The notes beneath the pieces are model-generated. The model was not told where the DNA came from. It was given only the letters and a program-made list of their open reading frames with translations, and made no database searches. From Thioalkalivibrio sp. ALJ12 (GTDB taxonomy: Bacteria; Pseudomonadota; Gammaproteobacteria; Ectothiorhodospirales; Ectothiorhodospiraceae), in the NCBI RefSeq assembly GCF_000378305.1, contig NZ_KB899541.1, forward strand, positions 1 through 50,061: 50,061 nt of DNA, in the 5' to 3' direction. Positions 16,554-26,555 of the stretch are shown here, in pieces. The number at the start of each line of letters is the position of its first letter. Position 1 is the stretch's first letter. The translations under genes were made by a program, and so were the position numbers.

Positions 16554-16877
16554 TTAGCGTTCCAGATGCTTCAGCTTGCCCTCGACGCCGTCCCACTCCT
16601 CGGCGTCTTCCGGCGGATCCTTGCGCGCGGTGATCACCGGCCAGGTGCGCGAGAGCTCGGCGTTCAGCTCGATAAACTGGAGCTGGTCTTCCGGGACATC
16701 ATCCTCCGGCACAATCGCCTCGGCCGGGCACTCCGGCTCGCAGAGCGTGCAGTCGATGCACTCGTCAGGGTCGATCGCGAGGAAGTTGGGGCCTTCGTGG
16801 AAGCAGTCGACCGGGCAGACCTCGACGCAATCGGTGTACTTGCACTTGATGCAGTTCTCGAGAACGATGAACGCCAT
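16554..16877 (-). CDS. fdxA: Ferredoxin FdxA (7Fe-8S type)
   Basis: 107 residues from ATG 16877 with GGGAGAA upstream. The first cluster region has C9-x2-C12...C16-x3-CP with the spacing of a 3Fe-4S site ([17 protein letters not shown]), and [12 protein letters not shown] provides the 4Fe-4S ligands. The C-terminal extension ([23 protein letters not shown]) is diagnostic of the FdxA family. It transfers electrons in the cytoplasm. Monocistronic by position. Confidence 0.95.
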   Translation of the reverse strand: MAFIVLENCIKCKYTDCVEVCPVDCFHEGPNFLAIDPDECIDCTLCEPECPAEAIVPEDDVPEDQLQFIELNAELSRTWPVITARKDPPEDAEEWDGVEGKLKHLER

Positions 16878-17030
16878 TGGTTTCTCCCTGAAATCAGTTA
16901 ATTGCGGTCCCGCCTTCCGGTGGTCTGGCGAGCGCCGCCGCGCGTGCCCCCGGGGCCTGCGCATGGGCTGCAGCGCGCATTGTAACGTCAGGCGAGGGGC
17001 GAGACACGTGAATCCCTGCACCCTGCGGGA

Positions 17031-17678
17031 TTACCCTTTGCGGCTGCCATGGGTCACGACGGACTCGATGCGCTGGGCGCGTTCCAGGTCCATGCCATCG
17101 ACCTCGGCCAGTTGCTCGGCATCCGTGTTCAGCACGTCGCGCACGCTGCCGAACTGGCGCAGCAGGTCGCGGGCCAGATCGGGTTCCACACCGGGCAGGC
17201 CGCTGACAATGAACTCCGCCGCTGCACGGCGCTTTTCGGGCTTGGCGGGGCGTGCGATTGGGTCGGGGTCCACCTGGGCGTTCATGCCTAGCAGGTAGAT
17301 CAGCATGCCGCTGGTGTCTTCGTCATTGGAGGGCAGCACACTGATCCCGAGCGCGATCGTCAGATGCGTCAGGGCGCGGTGGATGTCCAGCGCCTGCTGG
17401 TGGAAGCGTGGTTCGTAGAGGTCCCCCTCGACTACGTAGATCACCTTGTCGTGCGTCGCCTTAAGCTTGGCGGCGTTCTCCCACAGGGTCTGGTCCACGA
17501 CGCTCAGCACCATGTCGGTGGCGGACTTGCGCTCCACGACGACCCCACCGGGGAGTTCATAGTCGCCGACATCGAGATCGACGAACTCCAATTCCACGCC
17601 CTCCAGGCGCTCGAGGCGCTGGATGATCTTGCCCTGCTCGCGGCGATCCACGCGGATCGGGAGATGCAACTGACTCAT
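17031..17678 (-). CDS. ERCC4-domain nuclease with helix-hairpin-helix
   Basis: 215 residues from ATG 17678; the longer open frame to 17795 has no better start. The nuclease domain has VDRRE, GDYELPGGVVVERKSATD (the ERKxxxD catalytic motif of XPF/Mus81 nucleases) and continues to about residue 135. A linker rich in Pro/Lys is followed by tandem helix-hairpin-helix motifs (VSGLPGVEPDLARDLLRQFGS and LAEVDGMDLERAQRI). It is an archaeal-XPF-like architecture without helicase. Probable role in repair of branched DNA. Confidence 0.85.
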   Translation of the reverse strand: MSQLHLPIRVDRREQGKIIQRLERLEGVELEFVDLDVGDYELPGGVVVERKSATDMVLSVVDQTLWENAAKLKATHDKVIYVVEGDLYEPRFHQQALDIHRALTHLTIALGISVLPSNDEDTSGMLIYLLGMNAQVDPDPIARPAKPEKRRAAAEFIVSGLPGVEPDLARDLLRQFGSVRDVLNTDAEQLAEVDGMDLERAQRIESVVTHGSRKG

Positions 17679-17863
17679 GCGGTGTACTCCATTGCAGTGA
17701 ATGCGCCGAGTGTAGGGGGCTCGGGGCCGGCGCCCAAAAGGCCCGATCTTCCCCATGTCTCCGCAAACATCGTTCAGGCGTGCGAAAGCGAGCATGTCCC
17801 CTATACTCGGATGGGCATGCCGAACGATGCATGCCGGATATAACGAAAACCAAGGAGGGAGTG

Positions 17864-18235
17864 ATGGCGATTCAGATCGCGATTGTTGGGCTGGGCCGTG
17901 TGGGGGGCCGTTTTCTGGAACTGCTGCTGGACAGCGATACGCCGGGAATGGAGATTTGCGCGGTATCGGAGCAGGGCGAAACGGAGGGCTGCAAACTGGC
18001 GCAGGCGCGCGGGATTCCGCTGGAATCGGTCGAGGACATCCTGGCCCGTGGCGATCAGGTGGATGTGATCTACGACCTCACGGGGCAGGCCGAGGTTCGC
18101 CAGCGCCTGCGCGAGGGGATGCAGCACGGGGGCAATCGCCACACCGTGGTGGCGCCCGAGGTCATGGCGCATCTGACCTGGTCGCTGCTAACGCACGAGG
18201 CCCCGCCGGATGTCCACGCGAACATGGGCTACTGA
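17864..18235 (+). CDS. Short Rossmann-fold NAD(P)-binding protein
   Basis: 123 residues from ATG 17864 with AAGGAGGGAG upstream. The N-terminus IAIVGLGRVGGRFLELLL is a dinucleotide-binding GxGxxG motif as in homoserine dehydrogenase or Gfo/Idh proteins. It keeps strands up to DVIYDLTG but ends before any catalytic domain. It could be a stand-alone regulator or a remnant; the intact ribosome-binding site argues it is expressed. Confidence 0.7.
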   Translation: MAIQIAIVGLGRVGGRFLELLLDSDTPGMEICAVSEQGETEGCKLAQARGIPLESVEDILARGDQVDVIYDLTGQAEVRQRLREGMQHGGNRHTVVAPEVMAHLTWSLLTHEAPPDVHANMGY

Positions 18236-18328
18236 CCGGGGGTTAACCAGGCGGTCGGGATTCGTTCCCGGCCGCACCGGTCTTTCCCGGTATTCAGCCG
18301 GCGACCGACCCGGAACGTCGCTTTTCCG

Positions 18329-18690
18329 CTACCGGAACAGGGCATGGTTCCAGGGGCTTCGGCACATGGATTCCATCAGGCTCTCGTGCGAGACGCGCTC
18401 CGCGACCGTCTTGACCCCGATCACGCGGCCAATGTGGTGGATGCTCTCGACCATCGCGCGGCTGACCCGATCCTCCGCCATGTCGCGCACAAAGCTGCCA
18501 TCGATCTTCAGTGTCTTTTGAGGTAGCCGGTGGGACACGCTTGCGAGGGGCTGGTTGTAGGCGGACGCCTGGTTCCATCCCGTCAGGTGCTCGGCGACCG
18601 GGTTGAGGTAGTTGAGCCGCCCCTCGAGGTCCGTGGTGATCACGCCATCGCCAATGGCATGCGCAGCCAGCAGGGCGAGCCTCAGGCATC
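18329..18690 (-). pseudogene. Remnant of a PAS-GGDEF-EAL c-di-GMP gene with internal deletion
   Basis: The minus-strand frame reads a PAS start (AIGDGVITTDLEGRLNYLNPVAEHLTGW) for about 45 codons and then passes directly into the last third of an EAL domain (LKIDGSFVRDMAEDRVSRAMVESIHHIGRVIGVKTVAE). The end of PAS, all of GGDEF and most of EAL are missing. The EAL end also lacks the usual GxxxAQGYG region. It abuts the stop of the MASE3-type gene at 18682 and has no start of its own. I read it as a decayed gene downstream of a functional c-di-GMP gene. Confidence 0.75.
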
Positions 18691-21210
18691 CAGTTGAGAG
18701 TGGACGGTGGCACGGAATTCTTCCACCGACAGCGCGGGCGAGTAGAACCATCCCTGGTACAGGTCGCAGCCTTCTCGGCGCAGGAAGGCGAGTTGCTCGG
18801 CGGTCTCCACGCCTTCGGCCACCAGCTTCAGGTGCAGGCTGTGGCCGAGGCCCATCACCGAGCGCAGGATCATCTCGGCGTCGCGGTCGTGGCCGATCCC
18901 CGCGATGAACGAGCGGTCAATCTTGATCTTGTCGATCGGCAGCGACTTCAGATAGGCGAGCGAGGAATACCCAGTACCGAAATCATCCAGCGATACGCGC
19001 ACACCGAGCGCCTTGAGCCCGGAGAGGTGCTCGCGCGTCAGGGCGACATCGGCCATGGCCACGGTCTCGGTCACCTCGATCTCGAGGCGTTCGGGCGAAG
19101 CACCGGCCTCCTTCAGTGCCGCTTCGAGTCGGGAGACGAGATCCGGCTGGCGGAACTGAAGCGCCGAGACGTTGATGCAAATGGACGTGTCGACACCCTG
19201 TTGTGCCCAGTCGGCCAGTTGCTGGCAGGCGCGACGGATCACCCAGTCACCGAGTGGCAGGATCAACCCGTTGGCCTCGGCGCTGGGGATAAAGCGCGAT
19301 GGTGGTACGGCACCCAGTTCCCGATCGTTCCAGCGAAGCAGGGCCTCGGCGGCGGTCACGGCCCCGGTGCGGGCATCGATCAACGGCTGGAAATGAAGTG
19401 CCAGCTGGTCATGTTCCAGCGCGTGTTTCAGGCGCTCCTGGAGCTGCTGTTCCGCCCGTACCTGGGCATCCAGGTGTTCGGAATAGAACGCGTAGGTATT
19501 GCGCCCGGAGCGCTTGGCCTCGTACATCGCCATGTCGGCATAGCGCACCAGCGTGTTCGCGTCCCGCGCATCCTGCGGGAACAGCGCGATCCCGAGACTG
19601 GCACTGGAGCTGAACTGGCGCGTGGGGCCGGTCTGAAACGGCCGGTCAAACTGCGCCAGAATCTCCTGGGCCAGCTCCCCGATCTGCAGCTCATCCGTAA
19701 TCTCGGGGACCAGGATCATGAACTCGTCGCCGCCAAAACGCCCGATCGTGGCGTCGTTGCCCGCTGCGTCCTTCAGGCGTTGAGCGACTTCGCGCAGCAG
19801 TTCGTCACCCTCGTGGTGGCCGAAGGTGTCGTTGATCATCTTGAAGTGGTCGAGATCGAGCAGCATCACCGCGATGCGATGATCGTGACGGCTGGCGTGG
19901 GCAATGCTCTGGGCAAGCCGGTCGTGCAGGAGCCAGCGGTTGGGCAGGCCGGTCAGGCTGTCGTGGGTCGCCTGGTGCTGAATGCGGGCCTCGCGGCGCT
20001 GGCGGTCGGAAATGTCCCGGATAAAGGCGGTGATGCGCCGCCCGCCCTGGTCCTCGAAGGCATTCAGGCTGATGTCGACCGGAAACTCGGTGCCGTCGAG
20101 CCGGCGTCCCCGCAGGTCGGGGGCCTGGCCCATGGTCCGTTCCGAGATGTCGTCGCTCTGCTGCTCGCGGACCGATTGGTGGTGTTCGCGCAGGCGCTCG
20201 GGGATCAGGGTCTCCACGGGCTGGCCAATCAGATGCCGTCGCGGGTAACCAAACAGGCGTTCGAGGTTGCGATTGGCCATCAGGATGGTGCCGTCGCCGT
20301 CGGTCACCAGTACCCCGTCCGGCGCCGTGTCGATCAGTTGCTCGTAGCGCTGCTGGCGGAGCTCGACATCCCGGTGGGCGGCCCGGAGTTGTGCCATGGG
20401 CGCGCGTACGCTTTCGATGAAAACCGCCCAGTAAATCAGCGCATAGGCCGCCACCTTGTAGATGTGGCCGAGCACAAAGAAGCCGTCGGACAGGTTGTCG
20501 TACAGGGTAAAAAATACCTCGCTGGCCATCAGGACCATCAGCGCGGCGGCCACCAGCGGCATACCGGGGCGCTGCATGAGCTGAGGGCGCAGCAGCAGGA
20601 CCAGGAGGGTGGCGGCGTGCAGCACCACCACCACGCCCTCCAGCGCGATCTTGAACGGCGTCAGTCCCTCGCCCGGGACGAACAGTGCCGGAATGCGCTG
20701 TTCGTGCCATAGCCCCACCCAGGCAAGCACTGCGACTAGCGCCAAAGCACCCACCAGCATGCCCCTGGGAACGGGTTCCTGGCTTCTTGGCATCAAGGGG
20801 AGTGCCACATACAGGAGGAGCGCCGTTGCGGCGACGAGCCGCGCGGCCAGCCAGAAGAAGATGGTCTGTTGCGAGGAATTGGGCGTGATGAAATCCGGCA
20901 TCTGCGGATAGGTCATCAGGTGCAGGAAATCCAGCAGGCCTACGGCGAGAAACCCAGTGGCGAGGACCAGTGTGGCCATTACCCGACGGCGGTCGCGCAC
21001 ATGATAGGCGACTGCGAACACCCCGATCGCCACGACCACCGCGAACAGTTCGGTCGCGGTGTGGAATGCGGTCATATGCTCCAGCGGCACCAGCGGCGGG
21101 ACCGGGATGCCGACCATCCAGAGCAGTACAGGCAGCATGAACAGTGCCAGCAGTACCAGCCACATCAGGGGCACATAGCGTGAAGCCGGGGAGCGGGGAA
21201 GGGCGTTCAT
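18682..21210 (-). CDS. Membrane c-di-GMP protein: MASE3-like - PAS - GGDEF - EAL
   Basis: 842 residues. Residues 1-265 hold about eight hydrophobic segments with HMTAFHTATELFAVVVAIGVF and LDFLHLMTYPQMPDFITPNS, the pattern of MASE3 sensor domains. A PAS domain follows (about 285-410), then GGDEF with the intact motif RFGGDEFMIL, and EAL with EALLRW, CINVSALQFR, EVTE, DDFGTGYSSL, KIDRSF and VAEGVE, so both catalytic sites look complete. The usual RxxD inhibitory site is not evident (GNDA precedes the active site). It should make and/or degrade c-di-GMP. It is divergent from rhlE. Confidence 0.92.
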   Translation of the reverse strand: MNALPRSPASRYVPLMWLVLLALFMLPVLLWMVGIPVPPLVPLEHMTAFHTATELFAVVVAIGVFAVAYHVRDRRRVMATLVLATGFLAVGLLDFLHLMTYPQMPDFITPNSSQQTIFFWLAARLVAATALLLYVALPLMPRSQEPVPRGMLVGALALVAVLAWVGLWHEQRIPALFVPGEGLTPFKIALEGVVVVLHAATLLVLLLRPQLMQRPGMPLVAAALMVLMASEVFFTLYDNLSDGFFVLGHIYKVAAYALIYWAVFIESVRAPMAQLRAAHRDVELRQQRYEQLIDTAPDGVLVTDGDGTILMANRNLERLFGYPRRHLIGQPVETLIPERLREHHQSVREQQSDDISERTMGQAPDLRGRRLDGTEFPVDISLNAFEDQGGRRITAFIRDISDRQRREARIQHQATHDSLTGLPNRWLLHDRLAQSIAHASRHDHRIAVMLLDLDHFKMINDTFGHHEGDELLREVAQRLKDAAGNDATIGRFGGDEFMILVPEITDELQIGELAQEILAQFDRPFQTGPTRQFSSSASLGIALFPQDARDANTLVRYADMAMYEAKRSGRNTYAFYSEHLDAQVRAEQQLQERLKHALEHDQLALHFQPLIDARTGAVTAAEALLRWNDRELGAVPPSRFIPSAEANGLILPLGDWVIRRACQQLADWAQQGVDTSICINVSALQFRQPDLVSRLEAALKEAGASPERLEIEVTETVAMADVALTREHLSGLKALGVRVSLDDFGTGYSSLAYLKSLPIDKIKIDRSFIAGIGHDRDAEMILRSVMGLGHSLHLKLVAEGVETAEQLAFLRREGCDLYQGWFYSPALSVEEFRATVHSQLDA

Positions 21211-21699
21211 CGGGGCCCCTGAGCGAAATCAGTCATGTGCACGCTCGGGATCGGAAATGGCGACCCATTGCTCGGGCGGCTGCCCCGGACGTACTCATCA
21301 TCGTGCTCCTCCACAGTCGGCAACGGACGATCGAACTACCAGATGTATGCCGTAACCGTGAGGCACGCGCGTCTGACCCTGGGTGCCACACGGATCCGCA
21401 TCGCTGGACCTGCGTCACCCGGCCATCCCTGGCGCGTTTATTCTTATAATCCGTGCATTATACGAGCGTTTGTGGAATCGGCCCAGAGTCTTTACCGCGT
21501 GAATCAGGTATTAAGCGAAAAAACCGCGGAGAATCACTTGCTTTCACCTTCCGACCCGGTATAGTGGCCTCACCGAACGCCCCGCCCGTCAGCGTCCGTT
21601 CACTGATCCGGAACCTTCTCGGTTCCCGTCCCCCCGATTTCGTCATACCCCGATGGGTGCCCCTCGATTGCGAGCGGCGGGTAGCCGTTGGAGTATTGC
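21211..21699. other. Divergent regulatory region
   Basis: 489 bp between the c-di-GMP gene and rhlE. It holds a sigma70-like promoter for rhlE (21538-21565) and an AT-rich patch near 21440-21470 with TATAAT-like boxes on both strands. No gene seen. Confidence 0.45.
21538..21565 (+). promoter_or_regulatory. Candidate sigma70 promoter of rhlE
   Basis: TTGCTT, 16-nt spacer, TATAGT. It would give a 5' leader of about 130 nt, as is common for cold-inducible helicase genes. Confidence 0.5.
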
Positions 21700-23013
21700 A
21701 TGTCTTCTGTTTCTTCCTTTGCCGACCTTGGGTTGGCCGAATCCCTTTTGCGTGCGCTGGACCAGGCCGGCTACAAAACGCCGACCCCGATCCAGACCCA
21801 GGCGATCCCCGAAGTCCTGAAAGGCGGTGACCTGCTGGCCGCCGCCCAGACTGGGACGGGCAAGACCGCCGGTTTTACCCTGCCGATCCTGCAGCGACTG
21901 ACCGATGGCCCGGCGCCCGAGCGCAAGCCGGGGCGTCCGCGGGCGCTGATCCTGACGCCGACCCGCGAGCTGGCCGCTCAGGTCCATGATTCCGTCCGTA
22001 CCTACGGCCGCCACCTGTCGCTGAAGTCGATGACCATCTTTGGCGGCGTGAACATGAACCCACAGATCAAGGCGCTGCGGGGCCCGATGGATATCGTCGT
22101 GGCTACGCCGGGTCGCCTGCTGGACCATGCCAACCAGAAGACGATTGACCTCTCCGGTATCGAGATCCTGGTGCTGGACGAGGCCGATCGCATGCTGGAC
22201 ATGGGCTTCATCCGCGATATTCGCCGCCTGATTGGCCTGATGCCGAAAAAGCGCCAGAACCTGATGTTCTCGGCGACCTTCTCCGGCGAGATCCGCACGC
22301 TGGCGTCGAGCCTGCTGAACAAGCCGGCCGAGGTCGACGTGGCCCCGCGCAATACGGCTGCCGAGACCGTGCAGCAGACGGTACACCTGGTGGAAACCAG
22401 CCGGAAGCGTGAGCTGCTCAGTCATCTGATTCGTACCAACGACTGGGGGCAGGTGCTGGTATTTACCCGCACCAAGCACGGCGCCAACCGTCTCGCGCAG
22501 AAGTTGACGCAGGACGGCGTGCCCTCCGAGGCGATTCACGGCAACAAGAGCCAGGCGGCGCGTACCAAGGCGCTCAAGCAGTTCAAGACCGGGTCCGTGC
22601 CGGTGCTCGTTGCGACCGATATTGCGGCTCGAGGCCTGGATATCGACCAGCTGCCGCAGGTCGTCAACTTCGAGCTGCCGAACGTGCCGGAAGACTACGT
22701 GCACCGCATTGGTCGAACCGGTCGCGCCGGAGCTGCGGGTGCCGCGCTGTCGCTGGTCGATGGCGAAGAGTTGAAGCTCCTGAAGGGTATCGAGCGCCTG
22801 ATCCAGCGCCCGATCGAGCGGATCGAGACCGAAGGGTTCGACGCGCCGAAGCCGGCGGCGAACGATGGCAACGGCCATCGCCGTGGCGCCAAGCCGGGCA
22901 GTGGTGCGCGTAATGGCAAGCCGCGCCAGGGTCGTGGCGGCAAGCCTGGCGGTAACCGCGGGGCTGGACAGGGTCGTGCGGCCCAGGGCAATCGGGCTGC
23001 GCGCAGCCGCTAG
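21700..23013 (+). CDS. rhlE: DEAD-box RNA helicase RhlE
   Basis: 437 residues from ATG 21700, with TTGGAG 6 nt upstream. All core motifs are present: F-x-DLGL and the Q motif ([10 protein letters not shown]), Walker [29 protein letters not shown] in [15 protein letters not shown] in MFSATFS, and [10 protein letters not shown]. The C-terminal about 60 residues are a Gly/Arg/Asn-rich basic tail, typical of RhlE. Role: ATP-dependent RNA remodelling in ribosome assembly and cold adaptation. A strong terminator follows. Confidence 0.95.
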   Translation: MSSVSSFADLGLAESLLRALDQAGYKTPTPIQTQAIPEVLKGGDLLAAAQTGTGKTAGFTLPILQRLTDGPAPERKPGRPRALILTPTRELAAQVHDSVRTYGRHLSLKSMTIFGGVNMNPQIKALRGPMDIVVATPGRLLDHANQKTIDLSGIEILVLDEADRMLDMGFIRDIRRLIGLMPKKRQNLMFSATFSGEIRTLASSLLNKPAEVDVAPRNTAAETVQQTVHLVETSRKRELLSHLIRTNDWGQVLVFTRTKHGANRLAQKLTQDGVPSEAIHGNKSQAARTKALKQFKTGSVPVLVATDIAARGLDIDQLPQVVNFELPNVPEDYVHRIGRTGRAGAAGAALSLVDGEELKLLKGIERLIQRPIERIETEGFDAPKPAANDGNGHRRGAKPGSGARNGKPRQGRGGKPGGNRGAGQGRAAQGNRAARSR

Positions 23014-23038
23014 ATTCCCGGCCGTCCTGACCGCATCC

Positions 23039-23071
23039 GCCCGCGTCCTCCATTGGGACGCGGGCTTTTTT
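23039..23071 (+). terminator. Intrinsic terminator after rhlE
   Basis: GC-rich stem GCCCGCGTCC / GGACGCGGGC with a short loop, followed by six T. Confidence 0.92.
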
Positions 23072-23194
23072 GTGTCCGCGAACCCGCGTTCGACTTGATC
23101 CGGATCACCTGCTCTTGGTGACCCCTGCGCGAAGATGGGCCCGCTATCAAGAAGCGGCCACCCTGGCCGTTATAGCGGGGAAAGGAGGGACCCC

Positions 23195-24430
23195 ATGAAC
23201 CGGCTTCTGAAGATCGGCGGACTGCGCCTCAAGCTTGTGATCCTTGTGATTCTCGTCAGTACCATCCCCCTCTCGATCATGGGTGGGGTGACCTTCCACA
23301 CGATGAAGGGTGACCTGGCGGCGAATGTCGACGCGGCGCTGGTCGATCAGTTGTGGTGGCTCCTTTGGGGGCTTTGGGTGGTGGCCTTTCTGGTCGCGCT
23401 GGCCATCGGCTGGTTTGCGGCCAACATGCTGGTGCGCCCGCTGGAGCGGCTGGCCTCGGGGCTGGAAGCGATCGCCTCCGGTCAGGCGGACCTTGGCCAT
23501 CGGGTCGAGGTCACCACTGACGATGAGATTGGCCGCACCAGTAACGCATTCAACGCGGTCATGGACCGTCTCTCGGGCCTGATTGCACAGGTCGCGGACG
23601 CGGCCGACGGGATCGCCGCTTCCGCGCGCCAGCTGGAGGGCCGCAGCAACGAGTTGAGTCGCGAGACCGATGACCAGCGCTCGGATGTCGAGCAGGTGGT
23701 CACCGCCATGAACCAGATGTCCGCGACCGTGCAGGAGGTCGCCAACAACACCCAGAGCACGGCGGAGAGCGCCGGGCAGGCCACCCGCGCGGCCGAGGGT
23801 GGGCGTAATGTGGTCCAGGCGACCCAGGGGTCGATCAACGCCCTGGCCAGCGAGATTCGCAAGGCCAGCACGGTGATCGACGAGCTCAAGGGTGACTCCG
23901 ACAATATCGGGTCCATCCTCGAGGTGATCGAGGAGATCGCCGAGAAGACCAACCTGCTGGCGCTTAATGCCGCGATCGAGGCCGCCCGGGCGGGCGAGGC
24001 GGGGCGCGGCTTTGCCGTGGTCGCCGACGAGGTGCGCCACCTGGCGCAGCGTACCAATGACTCGACCGGCGAGATCCGCGAGATCATCCAGCGCCTGCAG
24101 GGTGCGGCCGGCAAGGCCGTGCAGGCAATGGAGGTCAGTCAGCAGCAGGCCGAGTCCTCGGTCAGCAAGGCCGGCGAGGCCGAAGAGACGCTGGAGTACA
24201 TCCACGACTCCGTGACCACCATCGACGACATGACGCGCCAGGTCGCCTCGGCGACCGAGCAGCAGAGCCAGGTCGCCGAGGAGATCAACCGCAACGTACA
24301 CCACATCAACGACATCGCGGTACGCAGCGCCGACGGCGCCCGCGAGATGCAGGAGGCCGTCGAGGCCCTGGAAGGCCTGGCCGAACGTCTGCAGGCCGAG
24401 GTAGCCGGCTTCCGCCAGCAACCCGCCTGA
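23195..24430 (+). CDS. Methyl-accepting chemotaxis protein without periplasmic sensor
   Basis: 411 residues from ATG 23195 with AAAGGAGG upstream. TM1 is about residues 14-32 and TM2 about 53-72, leaving only about 20 residues in the periplasm, so no ligand domain. A HAMP domain follows ([22 protein letters not shown]), then a long coiled coil with the signalling tip [32 protein letters not shown]. There is no CheR-docking pentapeptide at the C-terminus. It may sense membrane state or act with a partner. Confidence 0.93.
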   Translation: MNRLLKIGGLRLKLVILVILVSTIPLSIMGGVTFHTMKGDLAANVDAALVDQLWWLLWGLWVVAFLVALAIGWFAANMLVRPLERLASGLEAIASGQADLGHRVEVTTDDEIGRTSNAFNAVMDRLSGLIAQVADAADGIAASARQLEGRSNELSRETDDQRSDVEQVVTAMNQMSATVQEVANNTQSTAESAGQATRAAEGGRNVVQATQGSINALASEIRKASTVIDELKGDSDNIGSILEVIEEIAEKTNLLALNAAIEAARAGEAGRGFAVVADEVRHLAQRTNDSTGEIREIIQRLQGAAGKAVQAMEVSQQQAESSVSKAGEAEETLEYIHDSVTTIDDMTRQVASATEQQSQVAEEINRNVHHINDIAVRSADGAREMQEAVEALEGLAERLQAEVAGFRQQPA

Positions 24431-24450
24431 CACCCGGGGCCTGCCCTCTA

Positions 24451-24700
24451 CTAGCGTCCTTGAGGCTGGCCCTGGTTCGGCATCCGGTGTTTACGGTGGC
24501 TTCGGCCGGCCGCCTGCCTGCGCTCACTCGCGAGCGCGCCGCGAGGTACTTTCTTGCTTGCCCAAGAAAGTACCCAAAGAAGGGCACCCGGATTCCGCCC
24601 GGGGACCTTGCTCCAGGGCCCTCGGGCCGGCGGCGCTGAAACTCGCTACGCCTTTGGCTTCACTCAGACAGTCAGCGCCTCTCTTCCGTCCCGAGGACCC
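24451..24700 (+). repeat. Dispersed repeat, left inverted copy
   Basis: Starts CTAGCG and shares long blocks with the right copy: TTCGGCATC, GTTTACGGTG, TTCGGCCGGCCGCCTGCC, GGCGCTGAAACTCGCT and CTCAGACAGTCAGCGCC. An internal 12-bp hairpin GGTACTTTCTTG / CAAGAAAGTACC lies at 24545-24574. Confidence 0.85.
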
Positions 24701-24776
24701 TTCCGCAAGGGGCTTCATACGGGGGGATGGAGGTCAAAACAGAAGGTATCCCCGCGCCTGTTTCCAACTCCAGCGC

Positions 24777-24864
24777 CGTAGGGTGCGGTTGAGCGAAGCG
24801 AAACGCACCGTTCCGACGTCGGGGCAACCCCTGATGCGATTCGCGGCGCTCATCACATCCTACG
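24777..24864 (+). repeat. Dispersed intergenic repeat with CGTAGG / CCTACG ends
   Basis: Begins CGTAGGGTGCGGTTGAGCG, continues AGCGAAACGCACCGTTC and ends CATCACATCCTACG. It resembles a repeat family widespread in proteobacterial intergenic DNA (recognised from memory). Confidence 0.6.
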
Positions 24865-25030
24865 ATGGGGTCTGGCGCCCGCCAGCGGGCGCGGCACGCA
24901 GGGCCGAAGGCCGAGCGTGCCCAGGATGTCGGAATACCTAGCCTCCATCCGTGAGCACAATCGTCGGGACAGCTGTTGTCTTGACCTTCTCCCCCGTTGT
25001 CGTCGCGCCGAGTGGAGAGGGTTTTCGCGG

Positions 25031-25350
25031 GACGATTCAAAATAGAAACGGGGGCGCTGACTGTCTGAGCGAAGCCGAAGGCGCAGCGAGTTTCAGCGCC
25101 GCCCGCGAAAACCCTCGGAGCGAGGGAAACCCCGGCCCGCCCAGCGGGCCGGGGTCGCGGCAGTCGGGCGTGTTTCTTGGGTACTTCTTTGCACGAGCAA
25201 AGAAGTCAGTTGTTGATCAAAAACGGGCGCGGCGCGCTGGCGAGACAGCGCATGGCAGGCGGCCGGCCGAAGGCACCGTAAACTCCAGATGCCGAACGAG
25301 GCCCAGCCAAAACGAAACGGGCGAGAGCCACGAGCGCCGGAGCCCGCTAG
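25031..25350 (-). repeat. Dispersed repeat, right inverted copy
   Basis: Read on the minus strand it starts CTAGCG and matches the left copy in the same order, with an internal hairpin ACTTCTTTGC / GCAAAGAAGT. It ends 6 bp from the arsC-like gene stop. Confidence 0.85.
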
Positions 25351-25356
25351 AAACGG

Positions 25357-25710
25357 TTAGCCAGCCCCAAGCTCACGCGCGGTCGCCGCAGTCCAGCCAA
25401 CGTAGACGTCGTCGCCACGCTCGACGACCGGGCGCTTGATCAGCGTCGGATGTTCGAGCATCAGGGCGATTGCACGCTCCTGGTCGATGGCCTCACGCGT
25501 ATCCTCGGGGAGCTGGCGCCAGGTAGTACCGCGCCGGTTCACCAGGGTCTCCCAGCCAACGGCATCCACCCAGCGGCGCAACTGCGCCTCCTCGAGCCCG
25601 TCCTTGCGAAAGTCCACAAAGCGGAAGTCCACGCCGGCCGCATTCAGCGCCCGGCGTGCCTTGCGCACGGTGTCGCAGTTGGCGATCCCGTAGAGGACGA
25701 GATCAGACAT
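25357..25710 (-). CDS. ArsC/Spx-family reductase-like protein (YffB type)
   Basis: 117 residues. [17 protein letters not shown] holds a single Cys in place of the CxxC of glutaredoxins, as in YffB; RGTTWRQL and LIKRPVV are further family markers. The ATG at 25710 overlaps the dapD stop by 8 bp, so it is translated with the lysine-pathway genes, a linkage seen in other gammaproteobacteria. Function is poorly known; a glutathione-dependent thiol role is assumed for the family. Confidence 0.88.
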   Translation of the reverse strand: MSDLVLYGIANCDTVRKARRALNAAGVDFRFVDFRKDGLEEAQLRRWVDAVGWETLVNRRGTTWRQLPEDTREAIDQERAIALMLEHPTLIKRPVVERGDDVYVGWTAATARELGAG

Positions 25711-26524
25711 CGCGCAGCAGGGCGTTCAGCCCGACCTTGGCCTTGGTCTTCTCGTCTACGCGCTTCACGATCACCGCGCAGTACAGCGAGTACTTGCCAT
25801 CCTTCGAGGGCAGGTTGCCCGGCACCACTACCGCGCCTGCCGGCACGCGGCCGTACAGGATCTCGTCGTTTTCGCGGTCGTAGATGCGGGTCGACTGGCC
25901 GAGGTACACGCCCATCGAGATCACGGCACCTTCCTCGACGATCACGCCCTCGACCACCTCGGAGCGCGCACCGATAAAGCAGTTGTCTTCGATGATGGTC
26001 GGGGCGGCCTGCAGTGGCTCCAGCACGCCACCGATGCCGACGCCGCCGGACAGATGCACGTTCTTGCCGATCTGCGCGCAGGAGCCGACGGTGGCCCAGG
26101 TATCGACCATCGTGCCTTCGTCGACGTAGGCGCCGATGTTCACGTAGGAGGGCATCAGCACCACGTTGGGAGCGATGTAGCTGCCGCGACGGGCGGTGGC
26201 CGGCGGCACGACGCGCACGCCGCCCTCGCGGAAGTCGCGGCTGGAGGTGTCGGCGTACTTGGACGGTACCTTGTCGTAGTAGTTGGTGAAGCCGCCCTTG
26301 ATGAACTCGTTCTCGGCAATGCGGAACGACAGCAGCACGGCCTTCTTCAGCCACTCGTTGACGACCCAGTCGCCACCCTTTTTCTCGGCAACGCGGGCCT
26401 GGCCGCTGTCCAGCATCTCCATGGCCTCGTTCACGGCGTCACGCACGTTGGTTTCCACGTTGCGCGGATTGATCTCGGCGCGGCTTTCGAAGGCGGTCTC
26501 GATGATGCTCTTGATGTCCGACAT
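25703..26524 (-). CDS. dapD: Tetrahydrodipicolinate N-succinyltransferase DapD
   Basis: 273 residues, the normal DapD length. N-terminal helical domain, then a left-handed beta-helix with hexapeptide repeats ([50 protein letters not shown]). It succinylates tetrahydrodipicolinate in lysine and diaminopimelate synthesis, using succinyl-CoA. It lies 31 bp after dapC, which encodes the next enzyme of the pathway. Confidence 0.96.
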   Translation of the reverse strand: MSDIKSIIETAFESRAEINPRNVETNVRDAVNEAMEMLDSGQARVAEKKGGDWVVNEWLKKAVLLSFRIAENEFIKGGFTNYYDKVPSKYADTSSRDFREGGVRVVPPATARRGSYIAPNVVLMPSYVNIGAYVDEGTMVDTWATVGSCAQIGKNVHLSGGVGIGGVLEPLQAAPTIIEDNCFIGARSEVVEGVIVEEGAVISMGVYLGQSTRIYDRENDEILYGRVPAGAVVVPGNLPSKDGKYSLYCAVIVKRVDEKTKAKVGLNALLRDV

Positions 26525-26555
26525 GAAACAGTCCTTTTAAGTGTTTAACAATTCG

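Larger units (their letters stand above)
24431..25356. other. Gene-free region built of dispersed repeats
   Basis: 926 bp with no credible gene. It holds two inverted copies of one element (24451-24700 and 25031-25350) and a third, unrelated repeat (24777-24864) between them. Confidence 0.75.

Noticed and set aside
17864-18235. Truncated homoserine dehydrogenase pseudogene
   Set aside because: The start, ribosome-binding site and frame are intact and no remnant of a catalytic domain follows, so I list it as a short gene.
18694-20712. A 672-residue plus-strand ORF
   Set aside because: Antisense to the GGDEF-EAL gene and without domain features.
24558-25439. Plus-strand ORFs of 75-162 residues
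   Set aside because: They run through the dispersed repeats or across the arsC-like gene and show no conserved protein pattern.
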